Origin: Candidatus Cloacimonadota bacterium
GTDB lineage: Bacteria; Cloacimonadota; Cloacimonadia; Cloacimonadales; TCS61
Length of the DNA: 64,000 nucleotides
Reading direction: 5' to 3'
NCBI GenBank assembly: GCA_021734835.1
Contig: JAIPIH010000006.1
Coordinates: 1-64,000 of the forward strand
Below, piece after piece: positions 19,827 through 29,570 of the stretch (its first letter is position 1; each line of letters begins with the position of its first letter). The notes beneath the pieces were generated by a model. The model worked only from the letters and a program-made list of their open reading frames with translations. It was not told the origin of the DNA and did no database searches. Both the position numbers and the translations under genes were made by a program.

Positions 19827-20996
19827 ATGAATAACGAAAGACATTTATTTACTTCAGAATCGGTTACTGAAGGACATCCCGATAAAATGGCTGATCAAAT
19901 TTCGGATGCCATCCTTGATGAAATTTTAAGATGCGATCCCGAAGCAAGAGTTGCGTGCGAAACTTTCTTAACAACCGGAATGGCGCTTGTTGGAGGCGAG
20001 ATCACAACTGAATGCTATGTAGATATTCCGCAGATAATTCGAGATACTATTAAGGGGATTGGCTATACTAACGCCAATTATGGTATAGATTATCACACAT
20101 GTGCAGTTCTGACATCGATCGATAAACAATCTGAGGATATAGCACTTGGTGTTAATGAATCTGCTGACCACGAACAAGGAGCAGGTGATCAGGGGATGAT
20201 GTTCGGATATGCATGTAACGAAACGGCTGAATTAATGCCAATGCCGATAAATTTTGCTCATAAACTCGCTCAAAAACTCACTGAAGTTCGTAAAAATAAA
20301 ATATTGCCTTATCTCCGCCCTGACGGTAAAACTCAGGTAACTGTCGAATATATTGATAAAAAACCGAAAAGAGTTGATGCAATAGTAATTTCAACACAAC
20401 ATTCTCCCAAGGTCCATATAAAGGAAATTGAGAAAGATGTAATCGAGAAAGTGATCAAACAAGTCATTCCAAGTAAATTAATAGATAAAAAAACAAAATT
20501 CTATGTAAATCCTACCGGAAAATTTGTTCTGGGAGGACCACATGCCGATACCGGACTTACAGGCCGTAAGATTATAGTTGATACTTATGGCGGAAAAGGT
20601 AGCCATGGCGGCGGTGCGTTCAGTGGTAAGGATCCATCTAAAGTGGATAGAAGTGCCTCCTACATGGCCAGGTATATCGCTAAAAATATTGTTGCAGCAA
20701 AACTCGCAGAAGAATGTGAAGTACAGCTAGCTTACGCGATTGGTGTTGCAGACCCCGTTTCTGTTATGATCGACACATTCGATACAGGAATAATGCATGA
20801 TTATGATCTGATTGAAATTGTAAAAAAGCTTTTCCCCTTAAAACCGCATGATATCATCGAGCACCTGAAACTTAAACAGCCTGTTTACAAAAAAACTGCT
20901 GCTTATGGACATTTTGGAAGAGAATTACCGGAGTTTACCTGGGAAAAAATTGATATGGTAGAAAAGTTAAAAAAACTTTCAGCAAAATATGTTTAG
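19827..20996 (+). CDS. metK: S-adenosylmethionine synthase
   Basis: [69 protein letters not shown]. Confidence 0.98.
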   Translation: MNNERHLFTSESVTEGHPDKMADQISDAILDEILRCDPEARVACETFLTTGMALVGGEITTECYVDIPQIIRDTIKGIGYTNANYGIDYHTCAVLTSIDKQSEDIALGVNESADHEQGAGDQGMMFGYACNETAELMPMPINFAHKLAQKLTEVRKNKILPYLRPDGKTQVTVEYIDKKPKRVDAIVISTQHSPKVHIKEIEKDVIEKVIKQVIPSKLIDKKTKFYVNPTGKFVLGGPHADTGLTGRKIIVDTYGGKGSHGGGAFSGKDPSKVDRSASYMARYIAKNIVAAKLAEECEVQLAYAIGVADPVSVMIDTFDTGIMHDYDLIEIVKKLFPLKPHDIIEHLKLKQPVYKKTAAYGHFGRELPEFTWEKIDMVEKLKKLSAKYV

Positions 20997-21023
20997 AAAA
21001 ATATCCCGATTCGATATTTATTA

Positions 21024-21053
21024 TAAACCGCTTATAATGGCGGTTTATTTTTT
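21024..21053 (+). terminator. Intrinsic terminator after metK
   Basis: TAAACCGC-TTATAATG-GCGGTTTA followed by TTTTTTT. Confidence 0.8.
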
Positions 21054-21197
21054 TGCTAAAAATAATTAAAGACTTGTGAGTTAAAAAAAATTGACCACTA
21101 ATCCAGATAAATTTTTTTGGTAAGGCAAGTCAGGAGAAGAAAAATACTGAAATTATCGAAACATAAGTATCTTGAACTAAAAATATCTAAACCAGGA

Positions 21198-22130
21198 ATG
21201 GGAATGCTAAAAAGTTTGGAGACTGAGTTTTTAGGTAAAACAATATCAAATCCGCTTGTATTGCCGGCAGGCATCATGGGAATGGCATTTTCCGGGTTTA
21301 ACATTTCTGTTGAAAATGGTGTTGGAATAGTAATGAGTAAATCACTAACATTAGTACCGAGGAAAGGTCATGAAGGTCCTGTAATCACTGAAGTTCAAAA
21401 TGGTCTTTTAAACAGTATGGGCTTGTGTAATCCAGGTATCAATGATGGTCTTTATGAGATAGATCAATTTAAAGAACGCTCGCAGATTCCTGTTATTGTC
21501 AGCGTTTTTGCTACAAAAACAAACGACTTTCTTAAGCTTACTCTTAAAGCAAACCGATCCCAAGCAGATTTTCTGGAGTTGAACCTTTCCTGTCCCAATG
21601 TTTTCGATGAATTCGGAATCCCTCTTGCCGCCTCTAAAGATAAAGTATATGAAATTGTTAAAACGGTTAAACAAAATTCTAAGCTTCCAGTGATTGCTAA
21701 GTTATCACCAAATGTACATGATATCGTTAGTGTAGCAAAAGCTGCTGAATCTGCCGGAGTTGATGCTTTATGTATGATCAATACAGTAGGTCCTGGGATG
21801 GCAATAGATACAAAAATGGTGAAACCGATATTGTTTAATACATTTGGAGGTTTATCCGGCCCGGCTATTAAACCGCTAGCTTTAAAGCTGATCTATGAGA
21901 CTTATTCTGCTGTTAACGTTCCAATAATAGGTATGGGTGGTGTAACTTATGGAATTGACGCTGTGGAAATGTTAATGAGTGGAGCTGTTCTTATTGGAGT
22001 TGGAACTGCGATCTATTACAGGGGTATAGATGTCTTTGCGAAGATCAATAAAGAACTTAATAACTTCCTTCAAGAAAGCGATTATCAACAGCTTAAGGAC
22101 ATCCCAAAACTGGAGAAACTGGATGGATAA
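21198..22130 (+). CDS. pyrD: Dihydroorotate dehydrogenase, class 1B catalytic subunit (ORF open from 21117)
   Basis: NPLVLPAGIMGM, NGLLNSMGLCNPGI, LNLSCPNV, GGLSGPAIKPLALKLIYE. Confidence 0.93.
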   Translation: MGMLKSLETEFLGKTISNPLVLPAGIMGMAFSGFNISVENGVGIVMSKSLTLVPRKGHEGPVITEVQNGLLNSMGLCNPGINDGLYEIDQFKERSQIPVIVSVFATKTNDFLKLTLKANRSQADFLELNLSCPNVFDEFGIPLAASKDKVYEIVKTVKQNSKLPVIAKLSPNVHDIVSVAKAAESAGVDALCMINTVGPGMAIDTKMVKPILFNTFGGLSGPAIKPLALKLIYETYSAVNVPIIGMGGVTYGIDAVEMLMSGAVLIGVGTAIYYRGIDVFAKINKELNNFLQESDYQQLKDIPKLEKLDG

Positions 22131-22902
22131 AAGAATAACTTTACCGATAACAAAAATAATTACTGAAGCAACTGACATAAAAACTTTTGGCTTTGAATAT
22201 GATCTCAAAGCTAAACCAGGTCAATTTATAATGTTAACTGATTTCGGAAAAGGCGAAAAACCATTTTCCCTTGCTGATTGTACCAAAACTGAATTTTTTA
22301 TTACGATCAAACAAATTGGGGATTTTACAACCCGGCTCTTCCAAAAAGATGTTGGTGATCTCATCTCTATTAGAGGGCCTTACGGGTCCTCTTTTTTTAT
22401 ATCACAAGGTAATGTGCTATTAATTGGAGGTGGATTTGCAACTCCGCCACTCTATTTCCTGAGTAAAGAATTACTTAAAATCGGTACCAAAATAACAGTT
22501 ATTAACGGAGCTAAAACCAATCAGCAATTAATTTTTAGTGACCGCTTTGAACAGTTAGAGCTTAATTATATGAGTACAACTCAATTTGGAGCTCATGGGA
22601 ATGGTACTGCGGTTGACCGCACAAAAAAGCTTTTGAAAAAAGAACAGTTTGATTATCTGTACGCTTCTGGTCCGGAGATGATGCTAAACGCTCTGTCTAC
22701 AATTTTGAAAGATGATGAATATGAATTTTTGTTAGAACGATATATGAAATGTGCTGTAGGAATATGCGGAAGCTGTACACTCGATCCAATTGGGATCAGA
22801 CTTTGTATGGAAGGTCCGGTTCTACCTAAAAGAATAGTAGAACAACTTACAGAATTTGGTAAATACCATCGCGATGCTTCAGGTATGAGGATCAAATTTT
22901 GA
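22124..22902 (+). CDS. pyrK: Dihydroorotate dehydrogenase electron-transfer subunit (track start 22030 overlaps pyrD)
   Basis: KPGQFIMLTDFGKGEKPFSLAD; 2Fe-2S motif KCAVGICGSCTLDPIGIRLCMEGP. Confidence 0.92.
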
Positions 22903-24188
22903 AAACGCTTTTATTCAACTGCCAAACAGAATTGGGTATAAGAAATATCTTGATAAAAGATGATCAGATCAGTTACATTGGTTTAGGAAAGAGTGAATAT
23001 GATGAAAAAATAGATTGCCATGGTTTTACCCTTTTCCCTGGTATGATCGATACTCATGTGCATGTTCGTGATTTGGAAATGACATATAAAGAAACCTGGG
23101 AGACAGCAACCAGAGCAGCAATTGCAGGTGGTATTACCACGATAATGGATATGCCTAATACAAAACCTGCTACAATTGATTTGGAAGGCTTGAGAGCTAA
23201 GCGTCTGGCTGCTCTTCAAGCTTTAGTGAATTATTGTTTCCATCTGGGAGCAACAGAGAATAACCTGACTGATATCGAGAAAATTCTTCGAAAACAACCA
23301 GCGGATGTTGCAGGTATTAAAGTATATTTATCAAGTTCCAGTTCAAATGAAGTTGTGCGAAATCCGAAAATACTGGAAAAGATATTCCTTATAGCTTACA
23401 AATATGATAAACCAGTTCTGGTGCATACTGAACAGCAGTCCATCTTAGATAAATGGTTCAGTCATACTTCTGAAAAGTCCATAAAATTTCACAGTTTAAT
23501 ACGAAATCGAGAAGCAGCGATAGAGGGAACAAAGCTCGTATTAGATCTGGCAGATAAAGTTGGGAGTAAACTCTATCTCTGTCATGTTTCCACTCAGGAA
23601 GAAATTGAACTCATTAAGACTGCTAAAAAACAAAACGAGAATGTTTTCTGCGAAGTTACGCCTCATCACCTTTTCCTGAATGAGAATATTATTCCCGAAG
23701 TTGGAAATATCGGAAAAGTTAATCCGCCACTAAGTAAAAAAATTGATAATAAAGCCTTGTTTAAGGAATTGTTAAATGGTACGATTGATACGATCGGAAC
23801 AGATCACGCTCCTCATTTGAAAAAAGAAAAAGAACAATCCTATTTGAATGCACCCTCTGGTTTCCCTGGTTTAGAAACAGCTTTACCGATTTTATTCACT
23901 AAATTGAGAGAAGTGATTTCTCAGGATGAGACTCTGCACATTATCTCCACTCTCTTCTCAAAAAATCCGGCTGACATTTTTAAAATAGAAAAAAGAGGTG
24001 AGATCAAAACAGGGAATTATGCTGATCTTGTTTTATTTGATCCGAACAAGAAGTGGAAAATAAAGTCGCAAAACTTTCAAAGTAAAGCTAAATATTCACC
24101 CTTTGAGGGAATGGAAGTACAGGGTAAGGTTGTGATGTGTTTTGTGAATGGAATTAAATATGAAAATCAGGGAGATACAAAATTATGA
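22899..24188 (+). CDS. pyrC: Dihydroorotase
   Basis: LFPGMIDTHVHVRDLEMTYKETWETATRAAIAGGITTIMDMPNT; TIGTDHAPH. Confidence 0.95.
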   Translation: MKTLLFNCQTELGIRNILIKDDQISYIGLGKSEYDEKIDCHGFTLFPGMIDTHVHVRDLEMTYKETWETATRAAIAGGITTIMDMPNTKPATIDLEGLRAKRLAALQALVNYCFHLGATENNLTDIEKILRKQPADVAGIKVYLSSSSSNEVVRNPKILEKIFLIAYKYDKPVLVHTEQQSILDKWFSHTSEKSIKFHSLIRNREAAIEGTKLVLDLADKVGSKLYLCHVSTQEEIELIKTAKKQNENVFCEVTPHHLFLNENIIPEVGNIGKVNPPLSKKIDNKALFKELLNGTIDTIGTDHAPHLKKEKEQSYLNAPSGFPGLETALPILFTKLREVISQDETLHIISTLFSKNPADIFKIEKRGEIKTGNYADLVLFDPNKKWKIKSQNFQSKAKYSPFEGMEVQGKVVMCFVNGIKYENQGDTKL

Positions 24189-25558
24189 ATAAAGAACAAT
24201 TTGTTCTGGAACTGAAAAAGATTGGTGCTATCAAGTTCGGCAGCTTCACATTAAAGAGTGGAATCATTTCACCCTTTTATTTCGATTTAAGAGATATGAT
24301 CAGTTTTCCGGCATTGTTGGATGGTGTGGTCGAATTACTAAAAGAAAAGATCAAAGATCTGGAATTTGATATGATCACGGGTATCCCTTACACTGCCCTA
24401 CCGATAGCCGCTCTGGTTGCTGCTAAAATGAACAAACCACTAGTTTATATGCGAAAGGAAGAAAAAGCATATGGTATGGGTTCTAAAGTAATTGGTAAAT
24501 TTGCAAAAGGTACTAAATGTCTGGTTATAGATGATCTGATAACAACAGGAGCCAGCAAAATGGAAACGGCAGAAAGCTATGAAAAAGAAGGTATTATTAT
24601 CGAAGATTTCGTAGTGATCATAGATCGTAGTGCTAATGCCGGTAAAGAATTAGCAGATCTTGGTTACACGCTACACAGTTTGATTTCACTGGATGAAATA
24701 TTAGTACTGTTACAAAGAAAAAGTCTGCTTAATGAGGATAGAATAAAAGCTGTGAAAATGTTTAATGAAAACTTATCAAGTCACGTTAAACAATCGAAAT
24801 ATGTTAATCCGCTTACTCAGAAGCTCTTACAAAAAATGCGTGATAAGAGTTCTAATCTGGTACTTTCTTTAGATGTAACAAATCAGAAAGAATTTTTCGG
24901 GATGTTGGATCAAGTTGGTGATCAGATCGTTATGTTGAAAACACACGTGGACATTATCGAAGATTTCGATGAGCGATTTATTCCAAGATTGCTGAGATAC
25001 GCAAATCAACAAAATTTCCTGATTTTTGAAGACCGTAAATTCGCAGATATTGGTAACACTGTACGCCATCAGTTTCGTGAAGGCGTTTATAGAATTGCAG
25101 ACTGGGCTGAATATGTTACTGTTCACATGCTTGCAGGTGAGATGATTTTACAGGGATTATTCGAAGGTTTGGAAGGACATTCCGGGTTTGTGTTGGCACG
25201 AATGAGTTCCAAAGGAAATCTGTTGAACGAAAACTATTCACGTAACTGTTTTGAGGCTGCCAGGAAATATCCGCAGTGGGTGGCAGGATTTATTGGACAC
25301 GGCAGCAGTATGGAGGACATTAAAAGGTTTAAATCGAAATTCCCGGGTAATGAACTTTTACTGATGCCGGGAGTTAAGAAAGAAGAAGGAGCAGATGCCA
25401 TGGGTCAGCAATATATTACAATTGAAGAAGCAGTATCTGGTGGAGCTGATTGTATTATTGTAGGTCGTGGTATTCTAGAAGCTGAAGAACCAAGGACGGA
25501 AGCCAAGCTTTATCGTGAAAGAGCTTGGAGAATTTATAAAAAAAGAGAATTGCCTTAG
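24185..25558 (+). CDS. Bifunctional orotate phosphoribosyltransferase / orotidine-5'-phosphate decarboxylase (OPRT-OMPDC fusion)
   Basis: N-terminal OPRT (LKSGIISPFYFDLR, CLVIDDLITTGASK); C-terminal OMPDC (FLIFEDRKFADIGNTVRHQF, GQQYITIEEAVSGGADCIIVGRGI). Confidence 0.93.
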   Translation: MNKEQFVLELKKIGAIKFGSFTLKSGIISPFYFDLRDMISFPALLDGVVELLKEKIKDLEFDMITGIPYTALPIAALVAAKMNKPLVYMRKEEKAYGMGSKVIGKFAKGTKCLVIDDLITTGASKMETAESYEKEGIIIEDFVVIIDRSANAGKELADLGYTLHSLISLDEILVLLQRKSLLNEDRIKAVKMFNENLSSHVKQSKYVNPLTQKLLQKMRDKSSNLVLSLDVTNQKEFFGMLDQVGDQIVMLKTHVDIIEDFDERFIPRLLRYANQQNFLIFEDRKFADIGNTVRHQFREGVYRIADWAEYVTVHMLAGEMILQGLFEGLEGHSGFVLARMSSKGNLLNENYSRNCFEAARKYPQWVAGFIGHGSSMEDIKRFKSKFPGNELLLMPGVKKEEGADAMGQQYITIEEAVSGGADCIIVGRGILEAEEPRTEAKLYRERAWRIYKKRELP

Positions 25559-25576
25559 AATTACAAAGGAGAGACT

Positions 25577-26479
25577 ATGAAAAATTTGATTTCAATGCGA
25601 GATTTAAAACCTGAGGAAATATATCATCTTTTGAGTGTTACTGAAAAGATCGAGAAAGGTGAGATAATTCCCGATATGCAGAGAAAGTTAGCAGCACTGC
25701 TTTTTTTTGAACCTTCAACTCGCACAATGTTTTCATTCGATACGGCAATGAAGCGTATGAATGGAGATACAATTATAATGAGCGGGACTAAAAATACTTC
25801 AGCTAAAAAGGGTGAATCATTTGCTGATACTTTGCAAACTATTGCTCAATATTCCGATATAATTATTATGAGAAGTCCGACAGAAGGTGCTGCTAGATTT
25901 GCATCAGAAGTTGTTGAAATTCCTATTGTAAATGCCGGAGACGGAGCTAATCAGCATCCAACCCAAGCACTGCTGGATCTTTATTCAATCTTAAAAACAC
26001 AAGGAACGCTTAAAAACCTGAAAATAGGATTAGCAGGTGACCTCCGTTTTGGAAGAACTATACACTCACTAACGCAGGCAATGTCGCTTTTTGGAGCTGA
26101 ATTTAAATTTATTTCACCATCATTCCTGCAAATGCCTGATTACATAAAGGATGATCTCACTCTACAAAATGTAAAATTCGATGAAATAAGAGAAATGAAC
26201 GGGAACATCAGCGATCTGGATATTCTCTATGTTACCAGGATTCAGAAAGAACGATTTGCCGATCCGGAAGATTATGAGAAGGTAAAAGGTTCATATGTAT
26301 TGAATAGGGATATGTTGAGTCATGTAAAAGATAATTTCAAAGTACTTCATCCTCTGCCCAGAGTTGATGAGATCAATACTGATGTTGATAATACCAAGTA
26401 TGCTTACTATTTTTCTCAGGCTAAGAATGGTGTTTATACAAGACAAGCTATAATTTCCATTCTGCTAGGGGAGGTATAA
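25577..26479 (+). CDS. pyrB: Aspartate carbamoyltransferase catalytic subunit
   Basis: FFEPSTRTMFSFDTAMKRMNG; NAGDGANQHPTQALLDLYSI; HPLPRVDEI. Confidence 0.97.
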   Translation: MKNLISMRDLKPEEIYHLLSVTEKIEKGEIIPDMQRKLAALLFFEPSTRTMFSFDTAMKRMNGDTIIMSGTKNTSAKKGESFADTLQTIAQYSDIIIMRSPTEGAARFASEVVEIPIVNAGDGANQHPTQALLDLYSILKTQGTLKNLKIGLAGDLRFGRTIHSLTQAMSLFGAEFKFISPSFLQMPDYIKDDLTLQNVKFDEIREMNGNISDLDILYVTRIQKERFADPEDYEKVKGSYVLNRDMLSHVKDNFKVLHPLPRVDEINTDVDNTKYAYYFSQAKNGVYTRQAIISILLGEV

Positions 26480-26480
26480 A

Positions 26481-26939
26481 ATGGATCAAATGAAAACTAT
26501 TAAAGTAAATGCAATAAAAAATGGCACAGTTATTGATCACATAACTGCAGGGAAAGTGTTAAAGGTAATCGAGATTCTGAATTTAGCAGATGATAGCTCG
26601 GTTATGATCGGGATGAATTTGAATAGTAAAAAAATTGGGAAAAAGGATATATTGAAGATTGAAAATCGTGAATTAAGTAAAAATGAAGTTAACAGCATAG
26701 CCTTGATTGCTCCGAAAGCAACCTTGATCATAATAAAAGATTTCGAAGTAGATAGTAAAGCATCATTAGAATTGCAGGAACACATTGAAGAACATATAAT
26801 ATGTCCAAATCCTCAATGTATAACAAACTTAGAAAGTATCAATTCTAAATTCAGGATAATTCAGAATACTGACGTTACCGCGCGTTGTGTGTATTGTGAA
26901 AAAAAATATCTCTTGGATGATCTGAAAATTAAAATTTAG
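26481..26939 (+). CDS. pyrI: Aspartate carbamoyltransferase regulatory subunit
   Basis: NGTVIDHITAGKVLKVIEIL; zinc cysteines CPNPQCI...CVYCEKKY. Confidence 0.95.
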   Translation: MDQMKTIKVNAIKNGTVIDHITAGKVLKVIEILNLADDSSVMIGMNLNSKKIGKKDILKIENRELSKNEVNSIALIAPKATLIIIKDFEVDSKASLELQEHIEEHIICPNPQCITNLESINSKFRIIQNTDVTARCVYCEKKYLLDDLKIKI

Positions 26940-26967
26940 GTAAGTAATAAACTAGAGGAGTATTTGA

Positions 26968-28464
26968 ATGGCTAAAAAAATTATTACTGAGTCTTCCAGA
27001 ACATTGATGGAATACAGATTAATACCTGGATATACTGCAAAAGAGTGTGATAATACCAACATTTCCTTGCGAACGTCATTTGTTTTCTCAGAAAATAATG
27101 AGAAAAAATACTGGCTGAATATTCCAATTATTTCTGCTGCTATGCAGTCAGTATCAGGTGCAAAGATGGGTATTGAATTAGCAAAGTTTGGCGGTGCTGC
27201 AGTGATATATTGCTCACAAGCTATTTCTACCCAAGCACAAATAGTTAGATCCATCAAAAATCATAAAGCGGGATTTGTTAAACCGCAGATCATGAAATCT
27301 AATATGACAGTGGAAGAAATGTATAAGATACGCAAGGAATCTGGTCACTCAACATTTCCTGTAGTCGATGAAAATGACAAATTTGTTGGACTTATCTCGA
27401 AATGGGATTACGATATTTCCCTGCATGCAAACACTCTAATTCAGGATAGAATGATCCCGAAAGAAACTATTGAAGTTGGCATTAATATTAAAGACCTAAA
27501 AAGAGCTAATCAGATACTTTTAGAAAGTCACAAATCAGTTTTACCAATTTTGGATAACAAGGGGAAGATTGAATCAATGGTTTTCCGGAAAGATATTAAT
27601 GATCAATTAGATTTTCCCTTGGAAATCCACGACGAGAAAAAAAGATTAATTGCAGCAGCAGCTATAAATACTCACGATTTCAAAATCCGGGTTAAAGCAT
27701 TGGCTAAGGAAGAAGTTGATGTTATTGTAATTGACTCCTCAGACGGACATTCACAATATCAAGCGGATACCATTGAGTGGATAAATAATAATTATCCGAA
27801 AATCCCGGTGATTGGCGGGAATATAATTACTAGGGAAGGATTTCGATTTTTAGTAGAAGCGGGCGTAAAAGCTGTAAAAGTGGGTATGGGAGGCGGCTCG
27901 ATCTGCATTACGCAGGAACAGAAGGGGACCGGACGAGGTCTGGCAACTTCCATTATTGAAGTTGTAAAAGCCAGAGATGAGTATTTTAAAGAAACGGGGA
28001 AATATATTCCGATATGTGCAGATGGCGGAGTAACGAGCACCAAAGATATTACAATTGCACTGGCACTTGGTGCAGATTATGTGATGATGGGTCGTTATTT
28101 TGCCAGGATGGATGAGTCACCAACCGAAAAAATTGTTGTTAACAATCGGGTAATGAAACCATATTGGGGAGAAGGATCTGCTCGTGCACAAAATTGGAAA
28201 TTACGACGTTATAATCAAAGTAAATTTGTCGAAGGTGTAGAAGGATTAGTAGAATATGCTGGTCACTTACGGGATAACTTGGAGGAGACTTTGTCAAAGA
28301 TAAAATCTTCTATGTGCACTTGCGGAGCGATGAATATTACTGAATTCCATAAAAAAGCTGTATTGGAAGTAGTATCAGCTCTCTCAATCCGGGAAGGCAA
28401 ACCTCATGATATCTACCTTAGTACTGAAAACCCTGAATTTAATGATCTCAAAAATACAGAGTAG
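26968..28464 (+). CDS. guaB: Inosine-5'-monophosphate dehydrogenase with CBS domains
   Basis: AMQSVSGAKMGIELAKFGG; KVGMGGGSICITQEQKGTGRG; GRYFARMDESPTEK; CTCGAMNI. Confidence 0.95.
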   Translation: MAKKIITESSRTLMEYRLIPGYTAKECDNTNISLRTSFVFSENNEKKYWLNIPIISAAMQSVSGAKMGIELAKFGGAAVIYCSQAISTQAQIVRSIKNHKAGFVKPQIMKSNMTVEEMYKIRKESGHSTFPVVDENDKFVGLISKWDYDISLHANTLIQDRMIPKETIEVGINIKDLKRANQILLESHKSVLPILDNKGKIESMVFRKDINDQLDFPLEIHDEKKRLIAAAAINTHDFKIRVKALAKEEVDVIVIDSSDGHSQYQADTIEWINNNYPKIPVIGGNIITREGFRFLVEAGVKAVKVGMGGGSICITQEQKGTGRGLATSIIEVVKARDEYFKETGKYIPICADGGVTSTKDITIALALGADYVMMGRYFARMDESPTEKIVVNNRVMKPYWGEGSARAQNWKLRRYNQSKFVEGVEGLVEYAGHLRDNLEETLSKIKSSMCTCGAMNITEFHKKAVLEVVSALSIREGKPHDIYLSTENPEFNDLKNTE

Positions 28465-28484
28465 ATCAAAAATGGAGTTAACAA

Positions 28485-29555
28485 ATGGATTACAAAAAAG
28501 CTGGTGTTGATATCCAAGCGGGAGAACTTGCTTCAAAAATTGCCTACGATCTGGCTAAAACTACATTCGCTTCCCGTAACGGGATGATTGGGGAAGCGAT
28601 AGTAGAGGATGGCTCGTTTGCTGGATTGATAAATATGGGTGACTTTTATCTGGTACAGAATGATGACGGAGTCGGAACTAAAATTGAAATAGCAATTGAG
28701 TTGAAAAAATTCGATACACTTGGTTATGACCTATTAGCAATGGTTGCTGACGATACAGTTTGTCTTGGTGCGGAAACAATATCAATAACTGATACTTTGG
28801 ATGCCAATAAAATAGATGTTGGTGTTATTCGATCATTAATGAAAGGTTTAGCAAAAGCCTGTCAGGAGCAGAAAGTATTAATTCCGGGTGGTGAGATTGC
28901 AGAATTAGGAAACTCAGTGAACAGCTTTGTATGGAATGCAACGGCAGTAGGGATTTTGAAAAAAAACAAAGTTATAACAGGCAGTAGAATTAAGGTGGGG
29001 GACAAAATAATAGCACTTAAGGAAAATGGATTTAGATCAAATGGTTTTTCTTTGGTCAGGCACATAATGGAAAATAAATTTAAAAGAAATGTTTACAAAC
29101 AGAACTCGCCATTCGGAAGAAGTTGGGGAGCAATGATATTGGAGCCATCAACGATATATTCTGCTGATCTCTTAAAAGTATTAGGAAGATTTGGCCATGA
29201 AAGAAAAATTAATATAACAGGACTAGCACACATAACCGGTGGCGGAATTCCTGGAAATCTAAAAAGAATATTAAAGCGGGTTGGCTTAGGTGCTGAATTG
29301 AGTAATCTGTTTCAGCCTTCTGAAATAGTGAATGAGATCCAAAAAATGGGAAAAGTTACTGAGAAGGAAGCTTATCAAACTTGGAATATGGGGAACGGTA
29401 TGCTGCTTGTCGTTGATGCTTCCGAGGTAAAAAAAACACTTGAACTATTATCAATAGAATCTCAAGTTGTTGGTGAAATTATTAGTGAAAGGAAAATAGT
29501 GCTTCATTCAAGAGGCGCATTTCCTGAAACACTAAGTTATGATCTCGATTACTAA
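28485..29555 (+). CDS. purM: Phosphoribosylformylglycinamidine cyclo-ligase
   Basis: DDGVGTKIEIAIE, MVADDTVCLGAE, GGEIAELGNSV, LAHITGGGIPGNLKRIL. Confidence 0.92.
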   Translation: MDYKKAGVDIQAGELASKIAYDLAKTTFASRNGMIGEAIVEDGSFAGLINMGDFYLVQNDDGVGTKIEIAIELKKFDTLGYDLLAMVADDTVCLGAETISITDTLDANKIDVGVIRSLMKGLAKACQEQKVLIPGGEIAELGNSVNSFVWNATAVGILKKNKVITGSRIKVGDKIIALKENGFRSNGFSLVRHIMENKFKRNVYKQNSPFGRSWGAMILEPSTIYSADLLKVLGRFGHERKINITGLAHITGGGIPGNLKRILKRVGLGAELSNLFQPSEIVNEIQKMGKVTEKEAYQTWNMGNGMLLVVDASEVKKTLELLSIESQVVGEIISERKIVLHSRGAFPETLSYDLDY

Positions 29556-29570
29556 AAGATTGGAGAAAAT

